Source of the DNA: Carposina sasakii
Taxonomy: Eukaryota; Arthropoda; Insecta; Lepidoptera; Carposinidae
Assembly (NCBI GenBank): GCA_014607495.2
Contig: CP053160.1
Coordinates: forward strand, 8,618,001 to 8,682,000
DNA: 64,000 nt
Direction: 5' to 3'
This document shows, in pieces, positions 1 to 11,999 of this stretch (position 1 is the first letter of the stretch; every line of letters begins with the position of its first letter). The position numbers and the translations under genes were made by a program. The notes under the pieces were generated by a model. That model saw nothing but the letters and a program-made list of their open reading frames with translations. It was not told the DNA's origin and ran no database searches.

Positions 1-165
1 TTTCTTTTATACTCGTACTATTCAAAATGCCAAGCCGTTTTGTAATACGACGTGTTCTACAATACGCCTGCGACATAAACATCAGCAAGATACCGTATCT
101 CATTGGTATCATGCGGCTCCTAGATTATTAAAACTAAGGACTATCATTGATATTCTTCTTTAAAT

Positions 166-323
166 AAATAAATATTCACACACTTCACAGCACATTAACT
201 TATCCATGACTCGGAAACAAACATCAATATTCATCATATCAATGTTTGCACCTACCGGGATTCGAACCCAGGACCTGTGGCGCTGCAGGCAGGGCCACTA
301 CCTACTACACCAATCGGCCGTCT
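166..323 (-). repeat. tRNA-derived SINE (family SINE-A)
   Basis: Read on the - strand, the head has a tRNA-like A box and a B box (ggttcgaatcccggt), followed by a tail with tgtttccgagtcatgg. Relatives lie at 18938-19165 (+) and 40757-40990 (-). This copy lacks an internal segment of about 70 bp that the other two contain. Confidence 0.75.
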
Positions 324-360
324 CAACAAACAGGCTTACAAATTCTCCTAATCTTTCCAG

Positions 361-645
361 GTCTTTGCTACGCAGAGTTTGCAGCGCGCATTCCAAAAGC
401 GGGCTCCGCCTACGTGTACAGTTACGTCAGCGTGGGCGAGTTCATCGCCTTCACCATCGGCTGGAACCTCATCCTGGAGTATGTGATCGGCACGGCCAGC
501 GTGGCCAAGGGCATGGCCAACTACATCGACAGCCTCACCAACAACACCATGGCCAAAACCATGACCAGCATCGCCCCGATCGAGATCAGCTTCCTGGCCA
601 ATTATCCTGACTTCTTCGCGTTCGGATTGGTTTTGGTTATTACTT
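361..645 (+). CDS. CAT-A exon A1
   Basis: The acceptor is ttccag|gt and the donor ctt|gtaag. It encodes [13 protein letters not shown] through FGLVLVIT and is flanked on both sides by phase 1 introns. Its 285 bp equals CAT-B exons 3+4 (129+156), so the CAT-B intron after the Gly of EYIIG is absent here. A tRNA-derived SINE ends about 37 bp upstream. Confidence 0.9.
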
Positions 646-3600
646 GTAAGTCTATGATTTTATTATCTTTGAAACGTAAATTTATAAAGATGTAAGTTTG
701 TGGTGTTTGAGTTAGGCAATACTAGCTGTTGCCCGCGACTTTGGACGCGTGGTCTATGGAACGTAGCCTATGTCCATCTCTGTAGGTACTCCCAACTACA
801 TAGTATGAACTGAATTTAAAAAAAAATGTGTTAATAAAGTGTGAAGTAAGAGCTTACTACTTATTCTTAGATAATTTAACGATTTTCACAAACGACAACG
901 AAGTCCGTAGAGTTATTTATTTATTTATTTATTTATAACCATATTACAAAGCATTACAGCTTGCGCCAATGCGCCTTGAAATGTAGATATCATGATAACT
1001 TTAACAATTATAGGTATAATGTGCATTAAAATATCAGATAAAAAAATTTATCAATTAATAAAAGTTATCAAATCATATAGCAATTAGACTTCATTACGTC
1101 ATTTAACTTAATATTTTGTAGTTTTGGGGACATTCAGACGTAATTTCTACATCTCTTTTTTTTGCGTAGTACTAAACAGATTAAAATATCGATCGATTTA
1201 ATTTATTTGAGACATTAATCAAAGAAATAGGATCAAACATTAAAATAGATGAACGTTTAGGTTTTTTTTTGCAAAATAAAACGATAATACATGCCATACC
1301 TTATGAATACTGCATCTCAACCTTCATCCGTTTCTTTTCTTCCAGTAATCCTGGCCTCGGGTGTGAAAGAGTCCACGAAACTGAACAACGTATTTACGGG
1401 GCTCAACTTATTGACTATTATCATTGTTCTAATCGCTGGGTCGACTAAAGGTAAGGCTTTCTACTGTAACTACATTTCTCCTGGAAGGTGTCAAATGTCT
1501 TTTATGAAGTGCTTCTATACTACTGCTAACTACAACTTTATACTTAGTCAAAACTCAAAGTCGTAATTCAAGCATTACACTGCTGCGTGTATTTTTCGTA
1601 CATAAAATAATGCAAACATCGATAGCTTCGATTTATTGATTTGGTAGGTATTTGTTTTGCATCCGGCTACCGATGTTGATTATTTTTCAATGGTTAGATA
1701 GCCTATATGAAGGCTAAAGTTGGTGATAAAAAACTATCTGTCTGTCGTTTTGACTGCATACCACGCTTATGTTACGTCAACTGTCAGATATGGCATTATA
1801 TTCTGGGCTAACGCAACTGATAGAGAATTAATATTTAGATCACAGAGGCGTTACAATTCGGAAGTTCAAACATTCACTATGGGTGCGCCCACCACCGGGC
1901 CCTACACCCTCTACTGACCCTCGGATCTGATAACTCATAACTGCGAAAACAAGCACTTGCACTACCTACATCGCCACGAGAAACCAGACCCGAGCACCTA
2001 GCATGCAAGATAATAACATCGCACTTTTTCGAAAAAACTAAAACGGTTTTAGAGTTTCATAATAATTAGTGGTTTACTAATTAACTAATTTCTATAATCC
2101 TGAGGATGCCACGGGTGTTGGCGAAACATATGTAGATTATTAATCTTGCATGCTAGGTGCTCGGGTCTGGTTTATCGTGGCGATTGTAGGTAGTGCAAGT
2201 GCTTGTTTTCACAGTTATGTATGAGTTATCAGATCCGAGGTTCAGTGGAGGGTGTAGGGCCCGGTGGTGGGCGCACCCATAGTGAATGTTTGAACTTCCG
2301 AATTGTAACGCCTAATACAATTTCATTTATAAGATCTGGATGTTGATAATGAAGAAGAATCTCACTATCTACATACTTTGTCTGTGGCTTTGTTATTGTC
2401 TTTTTTTGAAACCTTTGAAACAGAAAACGAGACATTGTTTAGGTACGAGTACGTTGCTAATTGCTGTTCTTTTGACTACCGATTTCCATTCTTCCACTGT
2501 TATACCTACGTTTAAGTTATTCAAGCTATACAAAGACCGTAGTGTAGCAAATTACTAAAATCAAAGAATTATTGACAAGTAAATAATAAACTTACTTATT
2601 TTACTTTACACTTTTTACAAGCTTATTTATAATAGCACATACCTAAATAGTGCTAGCTAAAGTACCATAGATAAGTTGTTCATGCTAAGTAGGTACAGAT
2701 GTTGTATATGCTATTGTAGGTAGGTGGTTAAATCTTTGGTTGCCAGATTTTCATACAATTACCGAGGCACACTATGTTGAGTTTACGTAATCTGTAGGTT
2801 AATTAGGTAACTACTTACTTACACAAAATTACAATCTCCATAAAATCTTTACTACAGTCTCATTGTTGTTCTTACTTACGTATCGAAAGACACGAGGCTA
2901 GAAATTATGTTGTGGAGCAAACATCTTACTATAAAAACGTTATCTGTCTAATGCTCATTCTTCAGGTGTAGTAGCATCTCTCTCACACAGACAATTTTCG
3001 CTATCGCATTGCTTGGCTTCGCTATTGTAAGTTACGTAATTAATAGCCCTGCTGTTCTTCACTCAATATGCATTAATGAATATTATAACTCTGCATAAGG
3101 CCTAAAACTACGCCTCTCTTGTTAATTTATATTATCGTCAGCAAAAAAAGCATGACGTAGGCAGATACCTATGTAAACATGATCCAATAGTTGTGTAGAT
3201 TTTCCAATGATGTAATCTGGGAGTTACCGTGAGCTCTTAAAGCAGCTTGTTTCCACTATGGAAACCGCTATAAGCAGTATAGAGAGACATCTAGCTTCTA
3301 CGATGGTATTATTTTATTTACAAAAAAAAACAATACTAACTGATCTGCCCCCTGATTACGTAAAAGCAATAGCAAAGCCGAAGCAAAGCGATAGCGAAAA
3401 TTGTACAATATTCGCCTTGAAATGTCAAAGTTCCTTTGAAATTCATTTTACGTAATACGAATTTGACAAGCAATCAGCGATTTTTGTGCAATTTTCGCTA
3501 TCGCTTTGCTTTTGCTAGTTACGTAATAAGGGGCCTGCCTATCTCTAAAACTTGATGAATATGACAAGACTTTAAAACTTGAACACTTCGACAGAGATCG

Positions 3601-6600
3601 CATCAATTGTATCCTTCAAATAGATTTCTAAATTCTCAGGAGTCTAATTTTAGAATCCCATCTATTCCAGCCACCATAAACAACTGGTATCTAACAGACG
3701 TGGACATACCGCCGGAGTATAGAGATAAAGCTGGGGTCGGCGGCTTCATGCCTTTCGGGATAGCCGGCGTTATGTCTGGTGCAGCCAAATGCTTTTACGG
3801 CTTCGTTGGCTTCGACTGCGTAGCCACCACGGGAGAGGAAGCCAAGAATCCCATCAGGGATATCCCCTTGTCTATCGTCCTGTCGCTGCTGATCGTGTTC
3901 TCGGCGTACTTCGGGGTCGCCGCCGTTTTGACTTTGATGTATCCGTATTATTTGCAGGTTGGTTTGGTTTGCTTTTGATTAATTTGCTGTAGTTAGTTAT
4001 AAAAAATAGATCTCTCATTATGTAAAATAGTGACTGTACCTACAAGATAACACTCGACGTAAAGGGAATAGGAACAAAAGATCCCCTAACTTAACAACAT
4101 GTACCAAAGAACAATAGGCACTCAGACTCGACGTAACGAGAATCGACGTAAAGGGAATAAATCTAAATATCTACCTGCAGGACAGAAATAAAAATAAATT
4201 TCCTTTTATTTTACTGAAAATCTATCTTCATTGTTTTTTTTTAGATGTCTATACCGAGTAATGACTCACGTATTTTAACAAGTAACCCTACTTCGCCCCC
4301 CTAGGATGCCGACGCCCCATTCCCCTACGCATTCGGCGAAGTCGGTATGCCAACCATCAAGTGGATAGTAACATTCGGAGCAATATTCGCGCTCTGCTGC
4401 AGCCTGCTCGGAGCCATGTTTCCGCTACCCAGGGTTATCTGGGCGATGAGTGTGGACGGCATGCTATTCAAACCGCTCGCCAAGATACGAAAGAAGACCA
4501 AGACACCGGTGGTGGCTACTATTCTTAGCGGGCTCTTAGCTGGTAAACATTTTTAAAATTATTATTGGAGTTATTTCCTGTAGAGGGACAAGAGGGTCTT
4601 GGTGTTTTGTAGGCGATGGGCTGACCACCTGTCACTACTAACCGAACTTGTACATCTCAACTATACCCTCAAAATTGGTCAGAAGTGGCACCATAAGGAT
4701 GTGGTTCTATCGGCCCTTGGTGCTCTGCCTACTTCGTAAGGGATAAAGACGTGATTATATGTATGTAGGTATGTTATTTCCTGTCCAGAGGGGTAAGCAC
4801 GGACCTTTTTACGCGGCGTAACGCTAGCGACTCGCTAGCAAAATCTATGTGATTTGACAGTTTGACGATAGCGTTACGGACTATCGAGAGGTTCGTGCTT
4901 ACCCCTCTAATGCGGGGCTTTACTAGAATAGATCGGCTGCATCTCCTTCCGTACATGTCGTAAGAGTCGACTAAGGAACTCGAGTATTCTCTCAGGCGAT
5001 AAGCTAGCAACTTGTCACTGGTCATTAACATCTACCAGAATACTAGCTGTTACCTGCGACTTCGACCGAGTAGACACCAGAATGCCTATGTCCTTCTCCG
5101 TACTTCCAACTATGCTGTATAGTGTTTTTTGGTCGTCAACGTTCCCGAAAACAACGGAATCTCCTCACCGTCACGATAATTATTAGGGTTCAAAGTTGAA
5201 TAAATAGACTGCGTTTTTCTGCATAAATGCACATTGACGCGTGTAGCAAGATTTTTTCACGAGAAATAATTAATATCTATCTATGAAAAAACTAGTATAC
5301 CCTTCGTTAAGGGTGGCAACGAAAAAACAGCCTATCTGCAGTAAAATTTTGCATACATGCCTACATGTATGCAAAATATTACTAAGATTGATTGAGTAAA
5401 TAAACCGTGAAGAGATAACAAACTTACTATCGCATGTATACAGGCTGTTTTTTTGTGGCCACCTTTATCGAAGGGTACGTATTCTATACATGAAATAAAG
5501 TAAGTTTATGCCAAAAAAAAAATGCTGGGAAAAAAAAAAAAATTTAATTTATTTTCCTTGATCGTGCGAAATTTATAGTGTCTAGTGTTTATGTTAGTTT
5601 TTTTATAGACAGACATTAATTATTTTTCGTGAAAAAATCCTGCTACGCGCGTCTATGTGCATTTATGCAGAAAAACGCAGTCTATTTACTCAACTTTGGA
5701 CCCTAATATTTTGGAAACCAGACACTTCCCAGGTATGCTTCCATGGAGAAAAATGATCGTGATGATGAGGAGATTCCGTAGTTTTCGGGAACGTTGACGA
5801 CCAAAAATCACCTGTTATAGGTAATATTCGTTGGGATTGCCGTGTTATTACAATAGTCCTGTGGGACTTTACATTGTATGTTGTAAGGTAAGAGTCGACT
5901 AAATGAACTCAGATCAATAGGGTAGTTGACAGTTTTTTTATTTGTATTTATATCGAAAGATCATAAAATAAAATAAACATTCGCGAAAGAAAAACTTCGC
6001 TTGAAAGAAAAACATGAAAACTTTTCGGGATATATCGATATCAAAATCACAATGTTAGACTTGCCAAAAAACGCTCCATACAAACGGCTACCACGACGTG
6101 ACGTCACTCTTTGAGTAATTTGTATGCGCGTGAAAGAATTTTTGTTCTACAGCTATATTAAATATTGCGTTTATAAATATGGTCATAAAACAAAAGTTCC
6201 TGTAAATGATGTAGGTGGACATGTGATGTTGTAATTTTTAATTAATTTCACATTTGAAAAATGGACTTGCCCACTTAACTTTGAAGGCTTATTACTGCCT
6301 CATTTGGACACATGATCTAATTGTAATTTTACAGATAGGTATGATTTTGATAATTTATTCTGATAAGCATAAAATGTTGTTAAGATTCAACCATAGGAAA
6401 CTACCTAATTCTTACTTTGTTGTTCTCTCGTTGCTGTATAACCTCCCACGTGTTTCTGCAGTTCTAGATACCCTATTAGGAAATACATCAGTGTCTATAC
6501 GTATGTTTGAATATAGTGCGATTAGCTCACCTTGATGAATTGTTCATTACGACTTATTGTTATTTAGTGAGCACGTAAGCGAGATACAATAGTAGAGTAA

Positions 6601-9600
6601 TAATCAGTACACAATGCCTGAGTAAATTACAGTCAAGCAAAGAGTACTACATACATTACTTTGTTTATCACGTCAATACATAAATCATTAGTTTGTTTTT
6701 TAACAGACTTCAAAGGTTTCTTACATACATAGGTACATTTTGCCGTGTGGTGTCGGCAGAATGGCACCACCCCATGTCTGCCAGTGGGTATCGTAAGAGG
6801 CGATTAAGGGTGTCAGGGAAGTGGGCAGAAGCGCCTCCCGTGTTGACAACATAGTCCGGAAATCACACTGCGGTCCCCAAAAGCGTGGTGACTGTAGCGG
6901 AACCATCTATCGGATGCAGGAGAGAACGACTATCGAATGCAAAATCCTAGAACGCGATGCCGAAGTTTCTCACAATGATTGGTATATATACATAAGTCAC
7001 ACAATAGCTAGTGGCCCGGTGGGGCCGGAATGAAATACTATGTTATTAGGTATATAAAATAATTATGTTATTTTCCAGCGATAATGGCGGCGATATTCAA
7101 CTTGGACCAGCTAATCGACATGATGTCTATCGGAACTCTCCTCGCGTATACCATCGTAGCCAGCAGCGTGCTCATCTTGAGGTAATTATTGCAATCAGGG
7201 CTCTTATGTAACTTGGAGCAGCAAAGCCAAAGCAATGCGATCGATGGTAAGAAATTAACTCTCTTAAAAAGCTACAGAACTTCGGATAACTAAGCTCGGT
7301 TTAGACTAATGTACTTTATTACGTCGCTAATCGAATTAAGTTAAGATAGTTTGATGATGAAAAAAAAATAACGACATTTTTGATACATGCGCTTTAGCTT
7401 GCCGACTCTACAATCTACCTCAGAATATTTTTTGTATGCAGTCGCACAGCAAATGTAGCAACAGGCCTATCAACGTCACCTTCAAAGAAAATAACTGCAT
7501 ATTTGGTGAATTAACACATCAGTTATCAATATACAGATATGAGGAGCCGCCCGAAGAAACAGCCAAAAAGAAAGCGTCATCAACTCCCCCGCCAAAGACC
7601 ACGTGTTGTATGGTTCTGAAGCAGATCTTCAATGTGCCGCGTCTGAAGGAGCCCAGTGAACTGTCGGGGGACATCGCCAAGTTGATGATCCTTTTGTTAT
7701 GTAAGTTACCTTGTTAGATCTCCCCTATCCTTCCAGGCTTTATTAGCTTTTTTCTGACATACTCTGTTGATACTGGCTTACAGAAGTTGCAGTAACGGGA
7801 ATGAATGGTGGGCCAATCCCGGTTCAATTATTAGCTTATTTAATGGATTATAGGGAAACCTCTGCTGAACGTTTACTAAATCTTTTAGTCCGTCAGCATT
7901 TGGCACTTTATTTTTTTCAAGTATAACCAAATACATATATGCATAACTGCATAAGTGTATAACATTGGTTACGGAACTATATTTTATTATAGCCTGTAAT
8001 TTATTTTGTGTGTGGCGAAAAATACACGTTATCTTTCTTTTCTTTCAAATAAAATTAATTACCAAGTTTCTACAGATGCTTTTGTTTTTTAGTCATGAGC
8101 GTAATTACAGGGTAGCAAGTCGGTAAAATGCCACGGGCCTCAGCCGGAAAGGGCCCCCGCTCAAAGCAGAATCCCAACTCCCAACATTATTACGAGTATC
8201 CGCCCCCTTATTACCTAACTAGTAAAAGCAAAGCGATAGCGAAAATTGTACAAAAATCGCTGATTGCTTGTCAAATTCGTATTACGTAAAATTAATTTTA
8301 GAGGAACTTTGACATTTCAAGGCGAATATTGTACAATTATCGCTATCGCTTTGCTTCGGCTTTGCTGTTGCTTTTACGTAATCAGGGGGCGGGAGCATCC
8401 GGGCCTCGAACGAATCGGTTAAAGTGCCTAATTCTAGTTCAAAATCATAATTGTCCGACCCTGTAACAGTGATATAACCACGAGTAGATGATGAACTATA
8501 AGTGTGTTACCCTGGCAGTCGTGATCTCGATGTCGGCGTGCCTGTTGATGGGCGTGGAGGGTGGTCCGGGCGTGCAGACGGCCGTGGGCGCGGCGTGGGC
8601 GGTACTGCTCATAGCTCTTATAGTACTCGCCTTCCAGCCGAAGTGTCCCACTGAACATCTCACCTTTACGGTATGTACAGTTGAACATTTTTATTTTAGA
8701 GCACCATGGAGAAGGTATAAAAGAGAAGGTGGGACTATGAACTGAGTCGTGAGGCCATGACGTCATGATAGGGGCGGAGCTTCAGGGCCAGTGTATGTAA
8801 CGCAATAGCTGTAACCACACGCTTTTGCAAGTAATTTGGCTAGTATAAACGAAAGATCCAGGTTAATATTAATCAAATGTACAAAATGTTTTGTATGTAC
8901 ATAAGTAAATCGGAAAACTATGTAAATAGCCTATTTGTTACGGCTTCACCTTTACCAGCACAGAGGGGCGCAGGGGCGCGGAGCGCTCGCGACCACGGCG
9001 CCATCTTCTTCGACTCAGTGCCTTCTTCCGAGTTGTACCTCATACACGCAATTGTTATTTATATACATATTTTTATTATAATCAGTTTAAAGTAAAATTC
9101 AGATCTTCTCATTTTTATAACCAAAATCAATAGCAGCTATCGAAGCGTAAACACTATTATAAAGAACCTATTACAAAATTTGCGTTAATTTTTCAAGATT
9201 GTATGAACATTCCTGCCCCCTTATTACGTAACTAGCAAAAGCAAAGCGATAGCGAAAATTTATCAAAAATCGCTGATTGCTTGTCACGTTCGTATTACGT
9301 AAAATGAATTTCAAAGGAACTTTGACATTTCAAGGCAAATATTATACCTACAATTTTCGCTATCGCTTTGCTTCGGCTTTGCTATTGCAAATTAGGTAAT
9401 CAGGGGGCTGAGTTGTTTAGGACTTCTCCATACTAGCTGGAAAAATAAACATCTGATTTAGAGTTTCAAATCTTGTGGCTATTTTGCTTAACATACATTT
9501 TGTAACCTTATATTATTATAAGCAATCGAGAACTTTATTTAAGAACACTTTTGACTTATATTAACTTGCTCTTTCTTATATTCTCGATCTTTCTGTATAA

Positions 9601-10591
9601 CCACAGGTGCCGTGTGTGCCGCTGGTGCCGTTCATCAGCGTGTTCATGAACTCGTACCTGATGGCACAGCTCGACTTCCACACGTGGATACGATTCGTCG
9701 TGTGGCTCGTCATCGGTGTGGATACCTTCTATATTCTAACTAATATTTGCATTGAATAAGCTACGCAGGGTAACTTACTAACTTGGGATAATTGTGCGGA
9801 ACGAGTGGCAGGCGTAAGAGGACGCCACACACACGTCACACACTCACTATTTTCGCTATCGCAGTTCTTTGACTTATCTTTAGCATGATTTTTGGTCGTC
9901 AACGTTCCCGAAAACTACGAAATCACCTCATCATCACGATCATTTTTCTCCACGGAAGCATACCTGGGAAGTGTCTGGTCTCCAAAATATTAGGGTCCAA
10001 TGTTGAGTAAATAGACTGCGTTTTTCTGCATAAATGTACATTGACGCGTCTAGCAAGATTTTTTCACGAGAAATAATTAATATCTGTCTATGAAAAAACT
10101 AGCATAAACACTGGACACTATAAATTTCGCCCAAACAAATAATTTTTTAAAAAATCAAAAAAATTTACATAGTTTCCCAGCATTTTTTTGGCATAAAGTT
10201 ACTTTATTTGATGTATAGAGTACGTACCCTTCGTTAAGGGTGGCAACGAAAAAACCCCCTGTATTGTTAAGCAGATTATCGAACCGAAACTACTGCATCG
10301 AATTGAATGATTCTTCGCCATTGGAACCCTATTTACGAGTATTACCTACCCATTATCTTTGATGAACATAGGCCACTTTTGAAACGACTTCAATATCACG
10401 TCTTATTTCTGCATTGCGATCTAGCAGCCTGGTAGTAGATTAAATAAAGCATTAACATTCCAGGTTACCTCATATACTTTCTGTACGGCATCAGAAAGAG
10501 CTCCCTCAACCCGGCCAACAAGGCGAACGAGAATGATCCCAAAAACGCAGGTACCAGCCGATGGTTCCCCGTATTGCCGAGTTTGTGGTGA
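361..10591 (+). CDS. Cationic amino acid transporter CAT-A (SLC7 CAT subfamily), 3' nine exons, 5' end outside window
   Basis: This is a multi-pass plasma-membrane transporter of the CAT type, expected to import arginine, lysine and ornithine. Exons: 361-645, 1346-1450, 3671-3957, 4305-4542, 7079-7181, 7537-7700, 8519-8670, 9607-9715, 10464-10591 (stop TGA 10589-10591). All introns are GT-AG and all phases join without a frameshift. Family motifs include [23 protein letters not shown] with its TM3 glutamate, [67 protein letters not shown], and a C-terminal [19 protein letters not shown] block. The N-terminus through TM1-2 must lie on exons before position 1, because the first exon starts in phase 1 exactly where the paralogue has an intron. 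AATAAA signals lie at 11267-11272 and 11325-11330. The gene converges on CAT-B. Which insect CAT orthologue it is (slimfast or another) cannot be decided here. Confidence 0.9.
646..1345. other. CAT-A intron, AT-rich, degraded Helitron end
   Basis: An intron with a short Lep1-like terminus (actagctgttgcccgcgac, from about 721) and an ATTT microsatellite at 908-937. No gene is seen. Confidence 0.5.
1346..1450 (+). CDS. CAT-A exon A2
   Basis: The acceptor is cttccag|taatcc and the donor taaag|gtaagg. It encodes [15 protein letters not shown] through IAGSTK. The exon is 105 bp, the same length as CAT-B exon 5. Confidence 0.9.
1718..1846 (+). pseudogene. Jockey/CR1-like LINE fragment (RT thumb region)
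   Basis: The + frame reads [18 protein letters not shown] and then [14 protein letters not shown], the typical region after the palm of Jockey/CR1-type reverse transcriptases. It breaks off abruptly where the foldback element at 1847 begins. It is only a remnant, with no catalytic domain. Confidence 0.65.
1847..2331. mobile_element. Foldback element FB1 with long inverted arms
   Basis: The left arm starts aggcgttacaattcgg and cactatgggtgcgcccacc; the right arm is its reverse complement and ends near ttcatttata. Arms are about 150-190 bp and enclose an AT-rich core. Relatives lie at 24298, 36549, 37112 and 56008. The core is reversed relative to the other copies. Confidence 0.7.
2332..3346. 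other. CAT-A intron, mostly unassigned
   Basis: AT-rich intron. A degraded half-copy of the GCGATAGCG palindromic MITE is visible at about 2985-3045. Nothing else is recognised. Confidence 0.4.
3347..3534. mobile_element. Palindromic MITE, GCGATAGCG family
   Basis: Inverted arms run from gccccctgattacgtaa to ttacgtaataaggggc, with aagcgatagcgaaaatt and its complement inside. Seven further full or partial copies are in the window: 8202, 9215, 32960, 34120, 42215, 42355 and a fragment at about 2985. Confidence 0.75.
3671..3957 (+). CDS. CAT-A exon A3
   Basis: The acceptor is attccag|ccacc and the donor ttgcag|gttggt. It encodes [10 protein letters not shown] through LMYPYYLQ, including the [14 protein letters not shown] loop. 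It is 287 bp, equal to CAT-B exons 6+7 (138+149); the CAT-B intron after GFIG is missing here. Confidence 0.9.
4305..4542 (+). CDS. CAT-A exon A4
   Basis: The acceptor is ccctag|gatgcc and the donor gctg|gtaaac. It encodes [16 protein letters not shown] through SGLLA, including [18 protein letters not shown]. It is 238 bp, equal to CAT-B exons 8+9 (98+140), so a third CAT-B intron is absent. Confidence 0.9.
4575..4775 (-). repeat. SINE-like repeat (family SINE-C)
   Basis: It shares the core ggccgatagaaccaca and cgcctttatccctta with copies at 12955, 32505, 42835 and 51810. On the - strand the head is a catac/tatg microsatellite, the kind of short tandem tail left by RTE-type target-primed integration. 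Confidence 0.6.
4788..4918. mobile_element. Short MITE with GGGGTAAGCACG ends
   Basis: Terminal inverted repeats are aggggtaagcacg and cgtgcttacccct. Related copies are at 10659-10743 and 45900-46012. It is non-coding. Confidence 0.6.
5121..5336 (+). mobile_element. MITE-2 copy, internally deleted
   Basis: Carries the left end (ggtcgtcaacgttcccgaaa) and right end (cccttcgttaagggtggc) of the roughly 375-bp MITE-2 family but lacks about 150 bp of the interior. Confidence 0.65.
5451..5814 (-). mobile_element. MITE-2 copy
   Basis: A near full-length MITE-2 in reverse orientation, with outer ends CAGG and CCTG flanked by TA on the left. Its position opposite the copy at 5121 gives two inverted copies about 115 bp apart. 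Confidence 0.7.
6745..6905 (+). repeat. SINE-B fragment
   Basis: Matches the 5' part of the family seen in full at 21555-21817 (tggtgccggcagag, then gaggcgattaagggt and gtgttgacaacatagtc). The RTE-like 3' tail is missing. Confidence 0.6.
7079..7181 (+). CDS. CAT-A exon A5
   Basis: The acceptor is ttccag|cgata and the donor ttgag|gtaatt. It encodes [18 protein letters not shown] through SSVLILR. The 103 bp match CAT-B exon 10 exactly. Confidence 0.9.
7537..7700 (+). CDS. CAT-A exon A6
   Basis: The acceptor is tacag|atatg and the donor gttat|gtaagt. It encodes the variable cytoplasmic loop ([12 protein letters not shown] onward) and the start of the next membrane segment. It is 164 bp against 146 bp in CAT-B exon 11. 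Confidence 0.88.
8202..8391. mobile_element. Palindromic MITE, GCGATAGCG family
   Basis: Full copy in the CAT-A intron before exon A7, with outer ends cgccccctta and cagggggcg. About 190 bp, as in the other complete copies. Confidence 0.75.
8519..8670 (+). CDS. CAT-A exon A7
   Basis: The acceptor ctggcag|tcgtg was chosen because it alone restores the phase left by exon A6. AGs at 8484, 8487 and 8502 would give the wrong phase. It encodes [15 protein letters not shown] through EHLTFT. The donor is tacg|gtatgt. Confidence 0.85.
9215..9408. mobile_element. Palindromic MITE, GCGATAGCG family
   Basis: Full copy between CAT-A exons A7 and A8, from gcccccttattacgta to ggtaatcagggggc. Confidence 0.75.
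9607..9715 (+). CDS. CAT-A exon A8
   Basis: The acceptor is ccacag|gtgcc and the donor atcg|gtgtgg. It encodes [15 protein letters not shown] through VVWLVI, the conserved penultimate membrane block. The 109 bp match CAT-B exon 13. Confidence 0.9.
9884..10261 (+). mobile_element. MITE-2 copy
   Basis: Near full length, from tgatttttggtcgtcaacg to caacgaaaaaaccccctg and followed by TA. It lies in the last CAT-A intron. Confidence 0.7.
10464..10591 (+). CDS. CAT-A terminal exon A9
   Basis: The acceptor is ttccag|gttacc. It encodes [17 protein letters not shown] and a short polar tail ending in LPSLW, stop TGA. A donor-like gcag|gtacc at about 10548-10553 could produce an alternative C-terminus if it is used. 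Confidence 0.85.
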
Positions 10592-11460
10592 TATCAGTAT
10601 AATAAACTAAAAATATTTATATAAAGCCTCAAAGAAGTTAAAGTGAATTTGACTCCTGAGGGTAAGCACAAACTTTTGCCAAGCAATATCTATGAGATTT
10701 GACAATATGACGATAACATTACAGAGAGTTTCGTGCTTACCCCACTGAATATTTTATTTCTGACCGCGACAGTACCAATAAGTAGGTAGGTTACAAGTAA
10801 TGTGTGTATCTATAAATAATTTGGTGCGTGGAAACTTTATGTACCTACATGTATCTTAAATTGTTACGGCCTGTATACTACTGAATAATACGTTAAGTTT
10901 GACTAATTAAAACTTGATAGAAAAATAGAATAGTAACTTTGAGAGCTAGCCAATCAGGCTCCAGGATTTTGTTAGTAAAACATTCGCAATACATAATTTG
11001 TATGACATAACAGTTTTAAACCTTTTGCTTACAAAATGAAAGGACATCTACTTACCTAAATAATTCCTCCTACCTGTGATGTGAACATAATATAGTTCTA
11101 AACTATGACTATCTTTGAAAGAAAAGTGTGAATGTTAAAATATCCTAGAATTAATATATTTATAGTATTGACAGGGTTTCCACGGCTAAGCCGCGTATAT
11201 TTAGTTAGATCTTAAATCGTTTTATATGTGATTGTGATTTATATATTTTGATTTGTATCGTTTTCTAATAAAATATTGTATTTTATTTATGTGTTTGCAA
11301 TGCCAATTGTAAAAGTGTACTTATAATAAACGTAGGTTAAGAATTAACTGTGATTTTTTTTGTGAGATTGTGAAATTAATAAATAATTTAATTGAATAAT
11401 TACTAATAAAGTGTTTTAATTACTACAAAATGAGTCCAAGCATGCAAACTAACTACCTAC
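10592..11460. other. CAT-A 3' UTR and downstream flank
   Basis: AT-rich, with AATAAA at 10601 (only 10 bp past the stop), 11267 and 11325. A short MITE (10659-10743) lies within the presumed 3' UTR. No other gene is seen. Confidence 0.5.
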
Positions 11461-11536
11461 CTACTGGTCTATGCGCCGAATATCCATTTGGTATTATTCG
11501 GCATATTTTTCACATATAAAATTCCATACATTCGTG

Positions 11537-11620
11537 GCGTTGGACGCCCACCGGCCAGATGGAGGCGACTGGTACCTAGTGACTGAATGGCAAAAACGGG
11601 AGATCGAGCCGTTCCACTTA
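11537..11620 (+). pseudogene. RTE LINE 3' fragment
   Basis: Contains tggcaaaaacgggagatcgagcc and preceding bases matching, in opposite orientation, the RTE remnants at 13350-14271 and 61973-62392. Confidence 0.55.
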
Positions 11621-11999
11621 ATGATTTATTCTACTTTGACTCCTCTTATCCCATTAGGTACATACAAGAAGAAGTAGAAATTGAAAGTGAGTGAAGTAAA
11701 GTCAGTGAAGTGTAGAGGATAGAGGTAAATATTATTACTTATTTTAACATTAAAATTGTATTTAACTAATATTTAAATTAAATTAAGTATGACTACCCTC
11801 AGGCGAAAAAATGTTGATCCCATTATAAAACTTACACACCAAAACAATGAAATGGTATACCGAAAATACCATTATTAGTCTTTGGTTAGTTATTAAACCA
11901 CTGTTCGGCGCATCTCTAGTAGGTAGGTACCTAGAAAAGAGACTCACAATAGCATCATTTTCTAAATAACAAGTAATATACATAATAGGCATCTAATAA

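Noticed and set aside
8488..8745. Exon A7 starting at 8488 or 8503
   Set aside because: Those acceptors leave the wrong phase after exon A6. Only the AG at 8517-8518 restores the frame and the family alignment.
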